Assembly: GCA_964464755.1 (NCBI GenBank)
Contig: CAYXGZ010000051.1
Location: 1 to 24,637 of the forward strand
DNA from: CAYXGZ01 sp964464755
GTDB taxonomy: Bacteria > Planctomycetota > MHYJ01 > JACPRB01
Direction: 5' to 3'
DNA length: 24,637 nt
In this document: positions 1 to 7,321 of the stretch, one piece after another
How positions within the stretch are numbered: the stretch's first letter is position 1
How the letters are laid out: every line of letters starts with the position of its first letter
Notes under the pieces: model-generated
Seen by the model: the letters and a program-made list of their open reading frames with translations, nothing else
Databases searched by the model: none
What the model was told of the DNA's origin: nothing
Program-made: the position numbers and the translations under genes

Positions 1-1145
1 GCGTGTACATGGTCGGCCGGCTCGGCTGGCTCTACGCGGCCGTTCCGATGGCCTGCGACGTGATCGCGGTGATCGGCGCCGCGACGGCCCTGATGGCCGG
101 CGTCATCGCGGTCGCGCAGACGGACATCAAGAAGGTCCTCGCCTACTCGACGGTCTCCCAGCTCGGCTTCATGTTCGCGGGCATGGCCTCGACCCAGTTC
201 TCCGCGGGCATGTTCCACGTCGTCACGCACGCGTTCTTCAAGGCCCTGCTCTTCCTCGGGGCGGGCGCGGTCATCCACGCGCTGCACGGCGAGCAGGACA
301 TCCGGAAGATGGGCGGCCTGGCCAAGCCCCTGCCGGGCGTCTTCCTGACCTTCATCTGCGGCATCGTCGCGCTCGCCGGGCTCTGGGGCTCCGCGGGCTA
401 CTTCTCGAAGGACGCGATCCTCGCCGCGGTCTACCTGCGCATCGACGCGAGCGACCTGATGGGCGTCGCGTGGCTCGGCCTCCTGGCCACCGCGCTGCTC
501 ACCGCGTTCTACTCGGCCCGCCTCCTCGTCGTCGTCTTCCTCGGCGCCCGCGCCGAGCCGGAGCACGGCCACGGGGAGCACGCGCACGAGATCCACAAGC
601 CGGGCTGGTCGATGATGATCCCGCTCTACGTGCTGGCGGTCCTCTCCGTCGCCGGCGGCGCGGTCCTGGCCCACCCGCTGGAGGAGTTCCTCGCGCCCGT
701 GTGGAAGGCCCCGGCCTCCGCGCACGGGGCGCACGAGCACCACGCCCACCAGCTGAACATGTGGCTGTCGATCGCGCTGTCCACGCTCGGCTTCGGCGGC
801 GGGTTCGTGATCTACGGCCTGAAGCGCGGCTGGGTCTCGGCCTTCGCGGACAGCGACGCCGTGCGGCCGGTCCGGAAGCTCGTCGTGAACAAGTTCTACG
901 TCGACGAGATCTACCAGTGGACCGTCGTCGCGGGCGTGAAGACGCTGGCGGCCGGGCTCTGGTTCGTCGTGGACCGCCTGCTCATCGACGGGCTGATGGT
1001 CGGCGGGGCGGGCTGGATCGCCCTCCGCGCGGGGGGCGTCCTCAAGTTCGCGCACCGCGGGCAGGTCGGCCTGGCCGCGACGGTGATGGCGGCGGGCGCC
1101 CTCGGCCTCCTGGGCTGGATGGCCTGGAGCTTCCTCCGTGGGTAA
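1..1145 (+). CDS. nuoL: NADH-quinone oxidoreductase subunit L, C-terminal part (5' end outside window)
   Basis: This is the last 380 or so residues of NuoL, the distal proton-pumping antiporter-like subunit of respiratory complex I in the cytoplasmic membrane. The reading frame is open from the first base, and full NuoL is usually above 600 residues, so the N-terminal part with the TM5 glutamate lies upstream. Diagnostic stretches are TDIKKVLAYSTVSQLGFM (about residues 39-56) and HVVTHAFFKALLFLGAG (about 71-87), both typical of the antiporter core. A helical C-terminal extension with a final membrane segment follows, as expected for the lateral helix and last TM of NuoL. Two His-rich loops (near 196-206 and 240-250) lie in the linker. 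The stop overlaps the nuoM start by 8 nt, so the genes are cotranscribed and probably translationally coupled. Confidence 0.96.
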   Translation, partial: VYMVGRLGWLYAAVPMACDVIAVIGAATALMAGVIAVAQTDIKKVLAYSTVSQLGFMFAGMASTQFSAGMFHVVTHAFFKALLFLGAGAVIHALHGEQDIRKMGGLAKPLPGVFLTFICGIVALAGLWGSAGYFSKDAILAAVYLRIDASDLMGVAWLGLLATALLTAFYSARLLVVVFLGARAEPEHGHGEHAHEIHKPGWSMMIPLYVLAVLSVAGGAVLAHPLEEFLAPVWKAPASAHGAHEHHAHQLNMWLSIALSTLGFGGGFVIYGLKRGWVSAFADSDAVRPVRKLVVNKFYVDEIYQWTVVAGVKTLAAGLWFVVDRLLIDGLMVGGAGWIALRAGGVLKFAHRGQVGLAATVMAAGALGLLGWMAWSFLRG

Positions 1146-2637
1146 CCTCCTGCTGACCGCGCTGGTCTTCCTGCCCGTCGCGGGCGCGCTGGGGCTCCTG
1201 CTCGTCCCCAAGTCGAAGGTCGCCGCGGCCAAGGGGCTGGCCCTGGCGACCTCGCTCGCGGTCCTCGCGCTCGCGGGCTGGCTCTGGGCGGCCTTCGATC
1301 CCGCGGGCGGCTTCCAGTTCGGCGAGGACCGCCCCTGGATCGTCGTGGCGGGCCTGAAGATCCGCTACGCGCTGGCGATGGACGGCCTGGCCCTGCCGCT
1401 CTGCGCGCTGACCGCGCTGCTGACGCCGATCTGCCTGCTCGCCTCGTGGCGCTCGATCACGGACCGCGTGCGCGGCTACCTCGCGGCGTTCCTGCTCCTC
1501 GAGACGGGCATGATGGGCGTGTTCCTCGCCCGCGACCTCTTCCTGTTCTACGTGTTCTGGGAGGCGATGCTCGTCCCGATGCTCCTGATCATCGGGGTCT
1601 GGGGCGGCGCGCGGCGCATCTACGCCTCCGTGAAGTTCATGATCTACACGATCGCGGGCAGCATCTTCATGCTCGTCGCGGTCCTCTCCGTGTACTTCGA
1701 GGCGGGGAACACCTTCGACATCGGCGAGCTGCCCGGCCGGCTCGCCCACCTCTCGTCGACCGCCCAGGTCTCCCTCTTCCTCGCGTTCACCGTCGCCTTC
1801 GCGATCAAGGTCCCGCTCTTCCCGTTCCATACCTGGCTGCCCGACGCGCACGTCGAGGCCCCGACGGCGGGCTCGGTCATCCTCGCGGGCGTCCTGCTGA
1901 AGATGGGCGCCTACGGCCTGATGCGCTTCTCGATCCCGTTCTTCCCGGGCGCGGCCCACGACCTCGCGGGCCTGATGAACGCCCTCGCCGTGATCAGCAT
2001 CATCTTCGGCGCGCTCATGTCGATCTGCCAGTCGGACATGAAGAAGCTGATCGCGTACTCCTCGGTCAGCCACCTGGGCTTCGTCGTCCTGGGCATCTTC
2101 TCGTTCACGACGGGCGGCACGCAGGGCGCCGTGCTCCAGATGGTCAACCACGGCCTTTCGACGGGCGCGCTCTTCCTCCTCGTCGGCGTCGTCTACGACC
2201 GCACGCACAAGCGCGGCCTGGACGACTTCGGCGGCCTGGCGGGCGTCACCCCGGCCTACGCGACGGCCTTCCTGCTCGCGACCCTGGCCTCGATCGGCCT
2301 GCCCGGCCTCAACGGATTCGCGGGCGAGTTCCTCGTCCTCAAGGGGGCCTTCGACGCGAACCGGGGCTGGGCCGCGGCCGCCGCGCTCGGCGTCATCCTC
2401 GGCGCGGTCTACATGCTGAAGATGTACCGGGACGTGTTCTGGGGCCCGGTGACCACCTCGAAGAACCGGAAGCTGGGGGACCTGGACCGCTTCGAGGTCG
2501 CGACCCTGGCGCCCCTGGTCGCGCTCTGCGTCGTGCTCGGGCTCTTCCCGGGCCTGGTGCTGACGAAGACGGAAGCGTCGGTGAAGGCAGGCATCCCCAA
2601 GGCCGTCCGCGCGGAGGTCAGCGATGTCCGGCGATGA
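1138..2637 (+). CDS. nuoM: NADH-quinone oxidoreductase subunit M
   Basis: Full-length NuoM (499 residues, normal for the family), the second antiporter-like proton-pumping subunit of complex I. The conserved TM5 glutamate is visible in FYVFWEAMLVPM (E142), the channel lysine in AFAIKVPLFPFHTWLPDAH (K224), and a second lysine in GVLLKMGAYG (K255). The S-D-M-K-K-L-I-A-Y-S-S-V-S-H motif of the second half is also present. About 14 hydrophobic segments run through the protein. The start is a GTG inside the end of nuoL; no ATG in this frame keeps the conserved N-terminus, and overlap starts are normal in nuo operons. Its own stop lies 14 nt inside nuoN. Any alternative assignment (Mrp antiporter subunit) is made unlikely by the L-M-N gene order. 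Confidence 0.97.
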   Translation: MGNLLLTALVFLPVAGALGLLLVPKSKVAAAKGLALATSLAVLALAGWLWAAFDPAGGFQFGEDRPWIVVAGLKIRYALAMDGLALPLCALTALLTPICLLASWRSITDRVRGYLAAFLLLETGMMGVFLARDLFLFYVFWEAMLVPMLLIIGVWGGARRIYASVKFMIYTIAGSIFMLVAVLSVYFEAGNTFDIGELPGRLAHLSSTAQVSLFLAFTVAFAIKVPLFPFHTWLPDAHVEAPTAGSVILAGVLLKMGAYGLMRFSIPFFPGAAHDLAGLMNALAVISIIFGALMSICQSDMKKLIAYSSVSHLGFVVLGIFSFTTGGTQGAVLQMVNHGLSTGALFLLVGVVYDRTHKRGLDDFGGLAGVTPAYATAFLLATLASIGLPGLNGFAGEFLVLKGAFDANRGWAAAAALGVILGAVYMLKMYRDVFWGPVTTSKNRKLGDLDRFEVATLAPLVALCVVLGLFPGLVLTKTEASVKAGIPKAVRAEVSDVRR

Positions 2638-4120
2638 ACTGAGGCTGGCCTCGCCGGTGCTCGCCGTGCTCGGCGCCGCCGTCGCGGCGCTGGGGATCGG
2701 GATCAGCTCGTCCCGCCGGGGCGTGCGCGACGCCGTCGAGTGGGCCGCCTACTTCGGGCTGCTGGGCGCGATCCTCCTCGTGCACTTCGCCGCCCCCGCG
2801 GACTCCGCCACGGCCTTCAACGGCGCGCTGGTGGGGGACAAGCTCTCCCGGTTCGTCTCGCTGGCGATCCTGATCGCCGCCGCGCTGACGGTGCTCGTCT
2901 CGATCGATCCCGTCGCCGCCCGGGGCGTGCTCGTGCCGGAGTACGTCGCGCTGCTCCTGACCTGCACGGCGGGCCTGCTGCTGCTCGTGATGGCGGGGGA
3001 CCTGATCACGCTCTTCCTCGCGGTCGAGATCCTCTCGATCGCGCTCTACGTGCTCTGCGGCATCTGCCGCGAGGACCCGCGGAGCAACGAGGCGGGCATG
3101 AAGTACTTCGTGCTCGGCGCCTTCGCGACGGGGTTCCTGCTCTACGGGATGGCCCTGCTGTACGGCGCGACGGGCACGGTGCAGCTCGACCAGCTTGGCG
3201 CGCGCCTGGCCGCGGGCGACCTGAAGCCCCTGGGCCTCGCCGGCATCGTCCTCCTCGTCGTGGGCTTCGCGTTCAAGATCGGCGCCGCGCCGTTCCACAT
3301 GTGGGTCCCCGACGTCTACGAGGGCGCGCCCACGGCGGTCACCGGCTTCATGTCCGTGGCCGTGAAGGCCGCGGGCGTCGGCGCGCTGGCGCGCATCCTC
3401 GTCTCCGGCCTGCCCAACAGCTCGGGCGTCTGGAGCGACATCCTTTGGGTGCTGGCCGCGCTGACCGTCGTCGTCGGCAACCTCGGCGCGCTGACCCAGG
3501 TCAGCGTGAAGCGGATGCTCGCCTACTCGAGCATCGCCCACACCGGCTACGCGCTGATCGGCTTCGCGGTCTTCCCGGGCTCGCCGGGCGACCCCGCGGC
3601 CGACGGCCCCGCGGCCGCCATCTTCTACACCTTCGCCTACACCGTGATGACCGTCGGCGCCTTCATGTTCCTCGGCTACGCCGGCCGCCCGGCCTCCGGC
3701 GACAAGCCCGCGCGCGAGGCCGAGACCTTCGACGACCTCGCGGGCCTGGCCCGGCGCCGCCCGGTCGCCGCCGCCCTCATGACGGTGTTCATGATCTCGC
3801 TCGCGGGCCTGCCGCCCACGGCGGGTTTCTTCGGCAAGTTCCTGCTGCTCAAGTCGGCCGTCGACGCGGGCCACCTGAGCCTGGCGATCCTCGTCATCGT
3901 GACGAGCCTCGTGTCCGTGGCCTACTACCTCCGCGTCGTCGTCGCGATGTACATGAAGGAGCCGCCCGAGGGCCAGGCCGCCGAGGCGCCGGAGCGACCC
4001 GACTTCAACGTCGGCATGGCCGTCGTCATCGCCGCGGTGCTCACGCTCGCGCTCGGCCTCTACCCCGTCTACTACCTGAACTTCTCCCGCCAGGCCGTCG
4101 AGATGCTCGTCGGGCGGTAG
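2624..4120 (+). CDS. nuoN: NADH-quinone oxidoreductase subunit N
   Basis: Full-length NuoN (498 residues), third antiporter-like subunit of complex I and normally the last gene of the operon, as here. Key residues are the TM5 glutamate in LFLAVEILSIALY (E135), the channel lysine in GFAFKIGAAPFHMW (K218), followed by VPDVYEGAPTAVT, and K248 in SVAVKAAG. The second-half motif SVKRMLAYSSIAHTGY is clear. The ATG lies 14 nt upstream of the nuoM stop, so translation is probably coupled. The 3' end runs into a 6-bp inverted repeat (4113-4118 with 4123-4128) that spans the stop codon but lacks a T-run, so it is at best a weak terminator. Confidence 0.97.
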   Translation: MSGDELRLASPVLAVLGAAVAALGIGISSSRRGVRDAVEWAAYFGLLGAILLVHFAAPADSATAFNGALVGDKLSRFVSLAILIAAALTVLVSIDPVAARGVLVPEYVALLLTCTAGLLLLVMAGDLITLFLAVEILSIALYVLCGICREDPRSNEAGMKYFVLGAFATGFLLYGMALLYGATGTVQLDQLGARLAAGDLKPLGLAGIVLLVVGFAFKIGAAPFHMWVPDVYEGAPTAVTGFMSVAVKAAGVGALARILVSGLPNSSGVWSDILWVLAALTVVVGNLGALTQVSVKRMLAYSSIAHTGYALIGFAVFPGSPGDPAADGPAAAIFYTFAYTVMTVGAFMFLGYAGRPASGDKPAREAETFDDLAGLARRRPVAAALMTVFMISLAGLPPTAGFFGKFLLLKSAVDAGHLSLAILVIVTSLVSVAYYLRVVVAMYMKEPPEGQAAEAPERPDFNVGMAVVIAAVLTLALGLYPVYYLNFSRQAVEMLVGR

Positions 4121-4135
4121 AAACCGCCGGGCCGC

Positions 4136-4158
4136 CGTTGCGGTATAATCCCGCAACG
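4136..4158 (+). promoter_or_regulatory. Perfect 8-bp inverted repeat with TATAAT in its loop, upstream of the kinase gene
   Basis: CGTTGCGG (4136-4143) and CCGCAACG (4151-4158) are exact reverse complements around a 7-nt loop containing TATAAT (4144-4149). The hexamer matches the sigma-70 -10 consensus and stands out in this GC-rich region. It would start transcription near 4156, leaving a leader of about 31 nt before the kinase ATG. No good -35 hexamer is found at 16-18 nt. The arrangement could be a promoter whose -10 region is an operator palindrome, or a nuo-operon hairpin lacking a T-run. The first reading is my inference. Confidence 0.45.
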
Positions 4159-4186
4159 TGACCCCCGCCCCCGTGTTGAACCCGGC

Positions 4187-5860
4187 ATGGAACCGCCGGC
4201 CGCCGCCGACCCCCGCACGCTCCCCCTCGGGCCGGGGCCGGGCCCGGTGAGCGGCGCCCCGGACCCCTTCGTCGGTTCCCGCATCTGGAGCTGCGAGATC
4301 CAGAGGCGCCTCGGCTCGGGCGGGATGGGCTCCGTCTACCTCGCCCGGCACCTCGACCTCGACAAGCCCGTCGCCGTCAAGGTCATGGCGAAGGAGCTCC
4401 TCTCGAGCGAGGACCACGTCCGGCGCTTCCGCCGCGAGGCCCAGCTCGCCGCGAAGCTGGAGCATCCCAACGTCGTCACGATCCACCACGTCGGCGAGCA
4501 GGACGGGGTGCAGTTCATCGTCATGCAGTACGTCGACGGGCGCACGCTCGAGGACATCCTCGCGGAGAAGGGCCGCCTCTCGCTCGGCGAGGCCGTGTCG
4601 GTCGTCAAGCGCGTCGCCTTCGCGCTCGCCGCGGCCCACAAGCTCGGCATCGTGCACCGCGACATCAAGCCCGCGAACATCCTGGTCTCGCGCGAGGGGA
4701 TCGTGAAGGTCGCGGACTTCGGGCTCGCCCGGCCCGGCGGGGAGGGCAACCAGTCGATCTCCGCGACGGGCCAGATCGTCGGGACGCCGAGCTACATGTC
4801 CCCCGAGCAGGCGCAGGGCGGCGCCGTCGACGCGCGCAGCGACCTCTACTCGCTCGGCGCGACCTTCTACCACCTCGTGACCGGCAAGCGCTGCTTCGAG
4901 GGGAACACGCCCCTGAGCATCGTGATCAAGCACATCCAGGAGGACCCGCCGGAGCCCCACGTCGTCAACGCGGAGCTCCCGCCCTCGGTGTCGCGCGTGA
5001 TCCTGAAGATGATGGCCAAGGACCCGGCGAAGCGCTACGCCTCCGCCGAGGAGCTCGTGAAGGACCTCGACCTGCTCAAGGGCTCGGGCGACGGGACGGT
5101 GCGCAAGACGGGGCCGACGGCCGCCGTCTCCGCGGCGGACAAGACGCTGCTCGCGAGCGCGCCCGCGCTCCCCGGCGCGCCCCGCAACCCCTGGAAGACC
5201 TGGGCGATCGCCGCGGGCTGCGTCGTGCTGGCGCTCGGCCTGGTCCTCGCCTTCCGGGGGAAGCCCGACCCGGAACCCGTGGCCGCCACGACGACGCCCT
5301 CGCCGGTCCCGAAGGCCACGCCGACGCCGAAGCCGACGCCGAAGCCGACGCCCGCCCCGACTCCGACCCCGACCCCCGCACCCACCGCGACGCCGGCCCC
5401 CACGCCGGAGGCCTCGCCCGTCCCCGGGCCGGCGCGCCGTCCGTTCACCGGGACGATGAAGGTCGAGATCAACCCCGACCTGCTGGAGCGCTTCAAGGAG
5501 GACCGCGAACGCCAGGAGTTCAAGGCGATCGCGCAGAGATTCAAGGACCTCGCCGAGGCGATCTCCCGCCGGGACAAGAAGGCCCTGCTCGGGTTCTTCG
5601 ACCCGCGGGACCCTCGGGTGAAGGAGGAGCGGGTGCTCGACGCGGTCGGCGGCCGGTTCCGGCCGGAACAGGCGCTGGAGCGGATCGAGATGACCGACCT
5701 CGGCTTCTCGAAGATCACCGGCGGCCGCTTCGCCGAGATGAAGGTCGAGATCCGGACGGTGGCGCGGGCGGACGACTTCGCGGGGACGGTGACGACGCAC
5801 ACCTGGGGCTGGCACGAGGCGGGCGGAACCTGGTACCTGAGGCTGCCCCGCGAGAAGTGA
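4187..5860 (+). CDS. Membrane-anchored Hanks-type serine/threonine protein kinase
   Basis: A 557-residue protein with an N-terminal cytoplasmic kinase domain. All catalytic elements are intact: glycine loop GSGGMGSV (43-50), ATP lysine K65 in VAVKV, alpha-C glutamate E84, catalytic loop HRDIKPAN (157-164), DFG (177-179) and SPE (205-207). A single membrane segment (about 338-356) is followed by a Pro/Thr/Lys-rich wall-like linker (about 366-413, mostly PTP and KPT units) and a C-terminal domain of about 135 residues (420-557). That domain looks like a small alpha+beta NTF2-like fold ending in WYLRLP; it carries no PASTA repeats. It would lie outside the membrane and is a plausible sensor, but the ligand is unknown. 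The gene stands alone and ends directly against the converging DUF374 gene (adjacent stop codons, no spacer). Confidence 0.93.
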   Translation: MEPPAAADPRTLPLGPGPGPVSGAPDPFVGSRIWSCEIQRRLGSGGMGSVYLARHLDLDKPVAVKVMAKELLSSEDHVRRFRREAQLAAKLEHPNVVTIHHVGEQDGVQFIVMQYVDGRTLEDILAEKGRLSLGEAVSVVKRVAFALAAAHKLGIVHRDIKPANILVSREGIVKVADFGLARPGGEGNQSISATGQIVGTPSYMSPEQAQGGAVDARSDLYSLGATFYHLVTGKRCFEGNTPLSIVIKHIQEDPPEPHVVNAELPPSVSRVILKMMAKDPAKRYASAEELVKDLDLLKGSGDGTVRKTGPTAAVSAADKTLLASAPALPGAPRNPWKTWAIAAGCVVLALGLVLAFRGKPDPEPVAATTTPSPVPKATPTPKPTPKPTPAPTPTPTPAPTATPAPTPEASPVPGPARRPFTGTMKVEINPDLLERFKEDRERQEFKAIAQRFKDLAEAISRRDKKALLGFFDPRDPRVKEERVLDAVGGRFRPEQALERIEMTDLGFSKITGGRFAEMKVEIRTVARADDFAGTVTTHTWGWHEAGGTWYLRLPREK

Positions 5861-6544
5861 TCAGCGCGCGGAGGTCCGGCGCCCGAGGGCCTCCGCCTCG
5901 TCCTCGAGCCCGGTCAGGGAGTCCTCGACGCGCTTCCTCCACTCCTCGATCTGCGCGGGGTCGAGATCCGGGGGGACGTGGATCGGGTCGCCGAAGGACA
6001 CGACGATGCGGCTGAAGGGGTAGGGGATCGCGCTGCGGTCCCAGTTCCGGAGCCGCTTGGCGCGGACGCAGTACACGCCGGCCGCGACGACGGGGATGCC
6101 GGCGTGGCTGGCCGCGAGGACGGCGCCGACCTTGGCCTCGCGGAACGGGCCGCGGGGCCCGTCCGCCGCGATGGCGATGGTCGTCCCCCGCCGCGCGCGG
6201 TCCACGACCTGGTAGAGCGCCTGGGCGCCGCCGCGGGAGCTGGAGCCGCGGACGTGGCGGTAGCCCATCTGGCGCATCACGCGGACCATCATCTCCCCGT
6301 CCTTCGACCAACTCGACATCACCAGGTAGCCGTGCCGCTCGAAGAACCAGGTGTGGAAGATGAAGTTCGTGTGCCAGAGGACGCCGACGACGGCGTGGGT
6401 CTCCATCCAGCGCTTCTTCTCGGGATGGAGCACCGTGATGCGGCAGGTCCAGAAGAGGACGCGGAGGACCCAGGGGACGATCCAGCCGAGGAGGCCGGTG
6501 AAGATCCGGAAGCCGAGCGGCCACTCCCGGGGGGGCGGGGGCAT
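5861..6544 (-). CDS. DUF374 (LpxJ-like) lysophospholipid acyltransferase family protein
   Basis: A 227-residue protein matching the DUF374/COG2121 family, related to lysophospholipid acyltransferases. The family includes LpxJ, which adds a secondary acyl chain to lipid A in Campylobacterota, so a role in outer-membrane lipid acylation is likely but the exact substrate is not known. Visible hallmarks are a hydrophobic N-terminal segment (12-38), WH (57-58), SWSKDGE (79-84 region), GYRHVRGSSSRGGAQAL (94-110) and ADGPRGPFREAKVGAVLAA (127-145). The length is normal for the family. The ATG lies 8 nt after a TATAAT box, giving an almost leaderless transcript. It is divergent from the MshEN gene and convergent with the kinase. 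Confidence 0.88.
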   Translation of the reverse strand: MPPPPREWPLGFRIFTGLLGWIVPWVLRVLFWTCRITVLHPEKKRWMETHAVVGVLWHTNFIFHTWFFERHGYLVMSSWSKDGEMMVRVMRQMGYRHVRGSSSRGGAQALYQVVDRARRGTTIAIAADGPRGPFREAKVGAVLAASHAGIPVVAAGVYCVRAKRLRNWDRSAIPYPFSRIVVSFGDPIHVPPDLDPAQIEEWRKRVEDSLTGLEDEAEALGRRTSAR

Positions 6545-6552
6545 GGACGCCG

Positions 6553-6558
6553 ATTATA
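6553..6558 (-). promoter_or_regulatory. -10 box (TATAAT) of the DUF374 gene
   Basis: A perfect TATAAT on the minus strand ends 8 nt before the ATG at 6544. With usual spacing the transcript would begin only 1-2 nt before the start codon, so the mRNA would be essentially leaderless. No convincing -35 hexamer is seen. Confidence 0.55.
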
Positions 6559-6595
6559 GGCCCCGGCGGCGGGCCGCGCATCCCCCGGGCGGGGC

Positions 6596-6624
6596 TTGCC
6601 GGGCGGGACGTCGCGGCCTAGAAT
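6596..6624 (+). promoter_or_regulatory. Sigma-70-type promoter of the MshEN gene (TTGCCG-N17-TAGAAT)
   Basis: TTGCCG (6596-6601) and TAGAAT (6619-6624) are separated by exactly 17 nt. The predicted +1 is at about 6631-6632, downstream of the first ATG (6626) but at the in-frame GTG at 6632. This argues for a leaderless mRNA starting at that GTG, and against any start further upstream. Confidence 0.65.
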
Positions 6625-6625
6625 C

Positions 6626-7321
6626 ATGGCCGTGAGCCCCGACGACAAGGCGCGACTCGGCGAGCTCCTCCTCGAGGAGGGCGTCGTCACCCACGAGGAG
6701 ATCCGCGAGGCCTCCGGCGCGGTGCAGGGCGGACCGATCGCCGCGGCCCTCGTCGCCACCCGGTTCCCGACCCGCGCGGACCTCGCCGCGTGGCTCGCGC
6801 AGGGCGCCGCCATCCCGTCGATCCCGGACCTGCGCCTCGTCGACCTGCCCCCGTACCTCTCGCGGCTCGTGGCCGCCGACCTCTGCCGCAAGCACGGGAC
6901 GATCCCGCTGGGCCGCTTCGGGAGCCTGCTCTTCCTCGCGGGCTCGGAGATCCCGCCCGCCGCGGGCGTGCAGGACCTCCGGCGCTCGTCCGGCCTGAAG
7001 CTGAAGTTCTTCCTCGCCGACGCGACGCAGGTGAAGGCCGCCATCGAGAAGCTCTACGCGGGCGGCGGCCCGATCCCGGCGCCCGGCGAGGCCCCCGCGC
7101 CCTCGGTGGTCCTCGACGACTCCCAGCCGATCCCGCTCTTCGGCATGACGGGCGGGACGGACACCCCCGGCGTGGCCGCCCCGGCCATCCCCGCGGCGGC
7201 CGTCCGCATCAGCGCGGCCGAATGGGAGGAGGCGCTCCGCGACCCCGGCGCCCGGGCGCTCGTGGCCTGGGACCTGGTCTTCGTGCACGGCCGGCCCTCG
7301 GCCCCGATCCGGGCCAGCTAG
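6626..7321 (+). CDS. Stand-alone MshEN (GspE/PilB N-terminal) domain protein
   Basis: A 231-residue protein. The N-terminal ~150 residues resemble the MshEN domain that precedes the ATPase of type II secretion and type IV pilus motors: RLGELLLEEGVVTHEEI opens the domain, then LAAWLAQ, AADLCRKHGTIPLGRFG, VQDLRRSSGLKLKFFLAD and a closing VKAAIEKLYAGG. No ATPase follows; a Pro/Ala-rich linker (about 153-190) and a short unrecognised C-terminus do. MshEN domains bind cyclic di-GMP in some ATPases; the first R-L-G-x2-L signature is present here but I do not see a clear second copy, so binding is uncertain. Start choice: ATG 6626 is conventional, but the promoter places +1 near GTG 6632, which is probably the true leaderless start. 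The end overlaps the converging transglutaminase gene by 4 nt. Confidence 0.7.
   Translation: MAVSPDDKARLGELLLEEGVVTHEEIREASGAVQGGPIAAALVATRFPTRADLAAWLAQGAAIPSIPDLRLVDLPPYLSRLVAADLCRKHGTIPLGRFGSLLFLAGSEIPPAAGVQDLRRSSGLKLKFFLADATQVKAAIEKLYAGGGPIPAPGEAPAPSVVLDDSQPIPLFGMTGGTDTPGVAAPAIPAAAVRISAAEWEEALRDPGARALVAWDLVFVHGRPSAPIRAS

Noticed and set aside
5300..5425. Short CCGACGCC-like repeats that could suggest a CRISPR or tandem-repeat locus
   Set aside because: The repeats are irregular and in frame; they encode the Pro/Thr/Lys linker of the kinase. There are no spacers.
2618..5815. Minus-strand open frame of 1065 codons opposite nuoN and the kinase gene
   Set aside because: Arg/Gly/Glu-rich shadow of GC-rich genes: no domain, no ribosome site, and it covers nuoN and the kinase, whose own protein sequences are strongly conserved.
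6596..6625. TTG at 6596 as start of the MshEN gene
   Set aside because: The TTG is the first three bases of the -35 box of the gene's own promoter, so it cannot be in the transcript made from that promoter.
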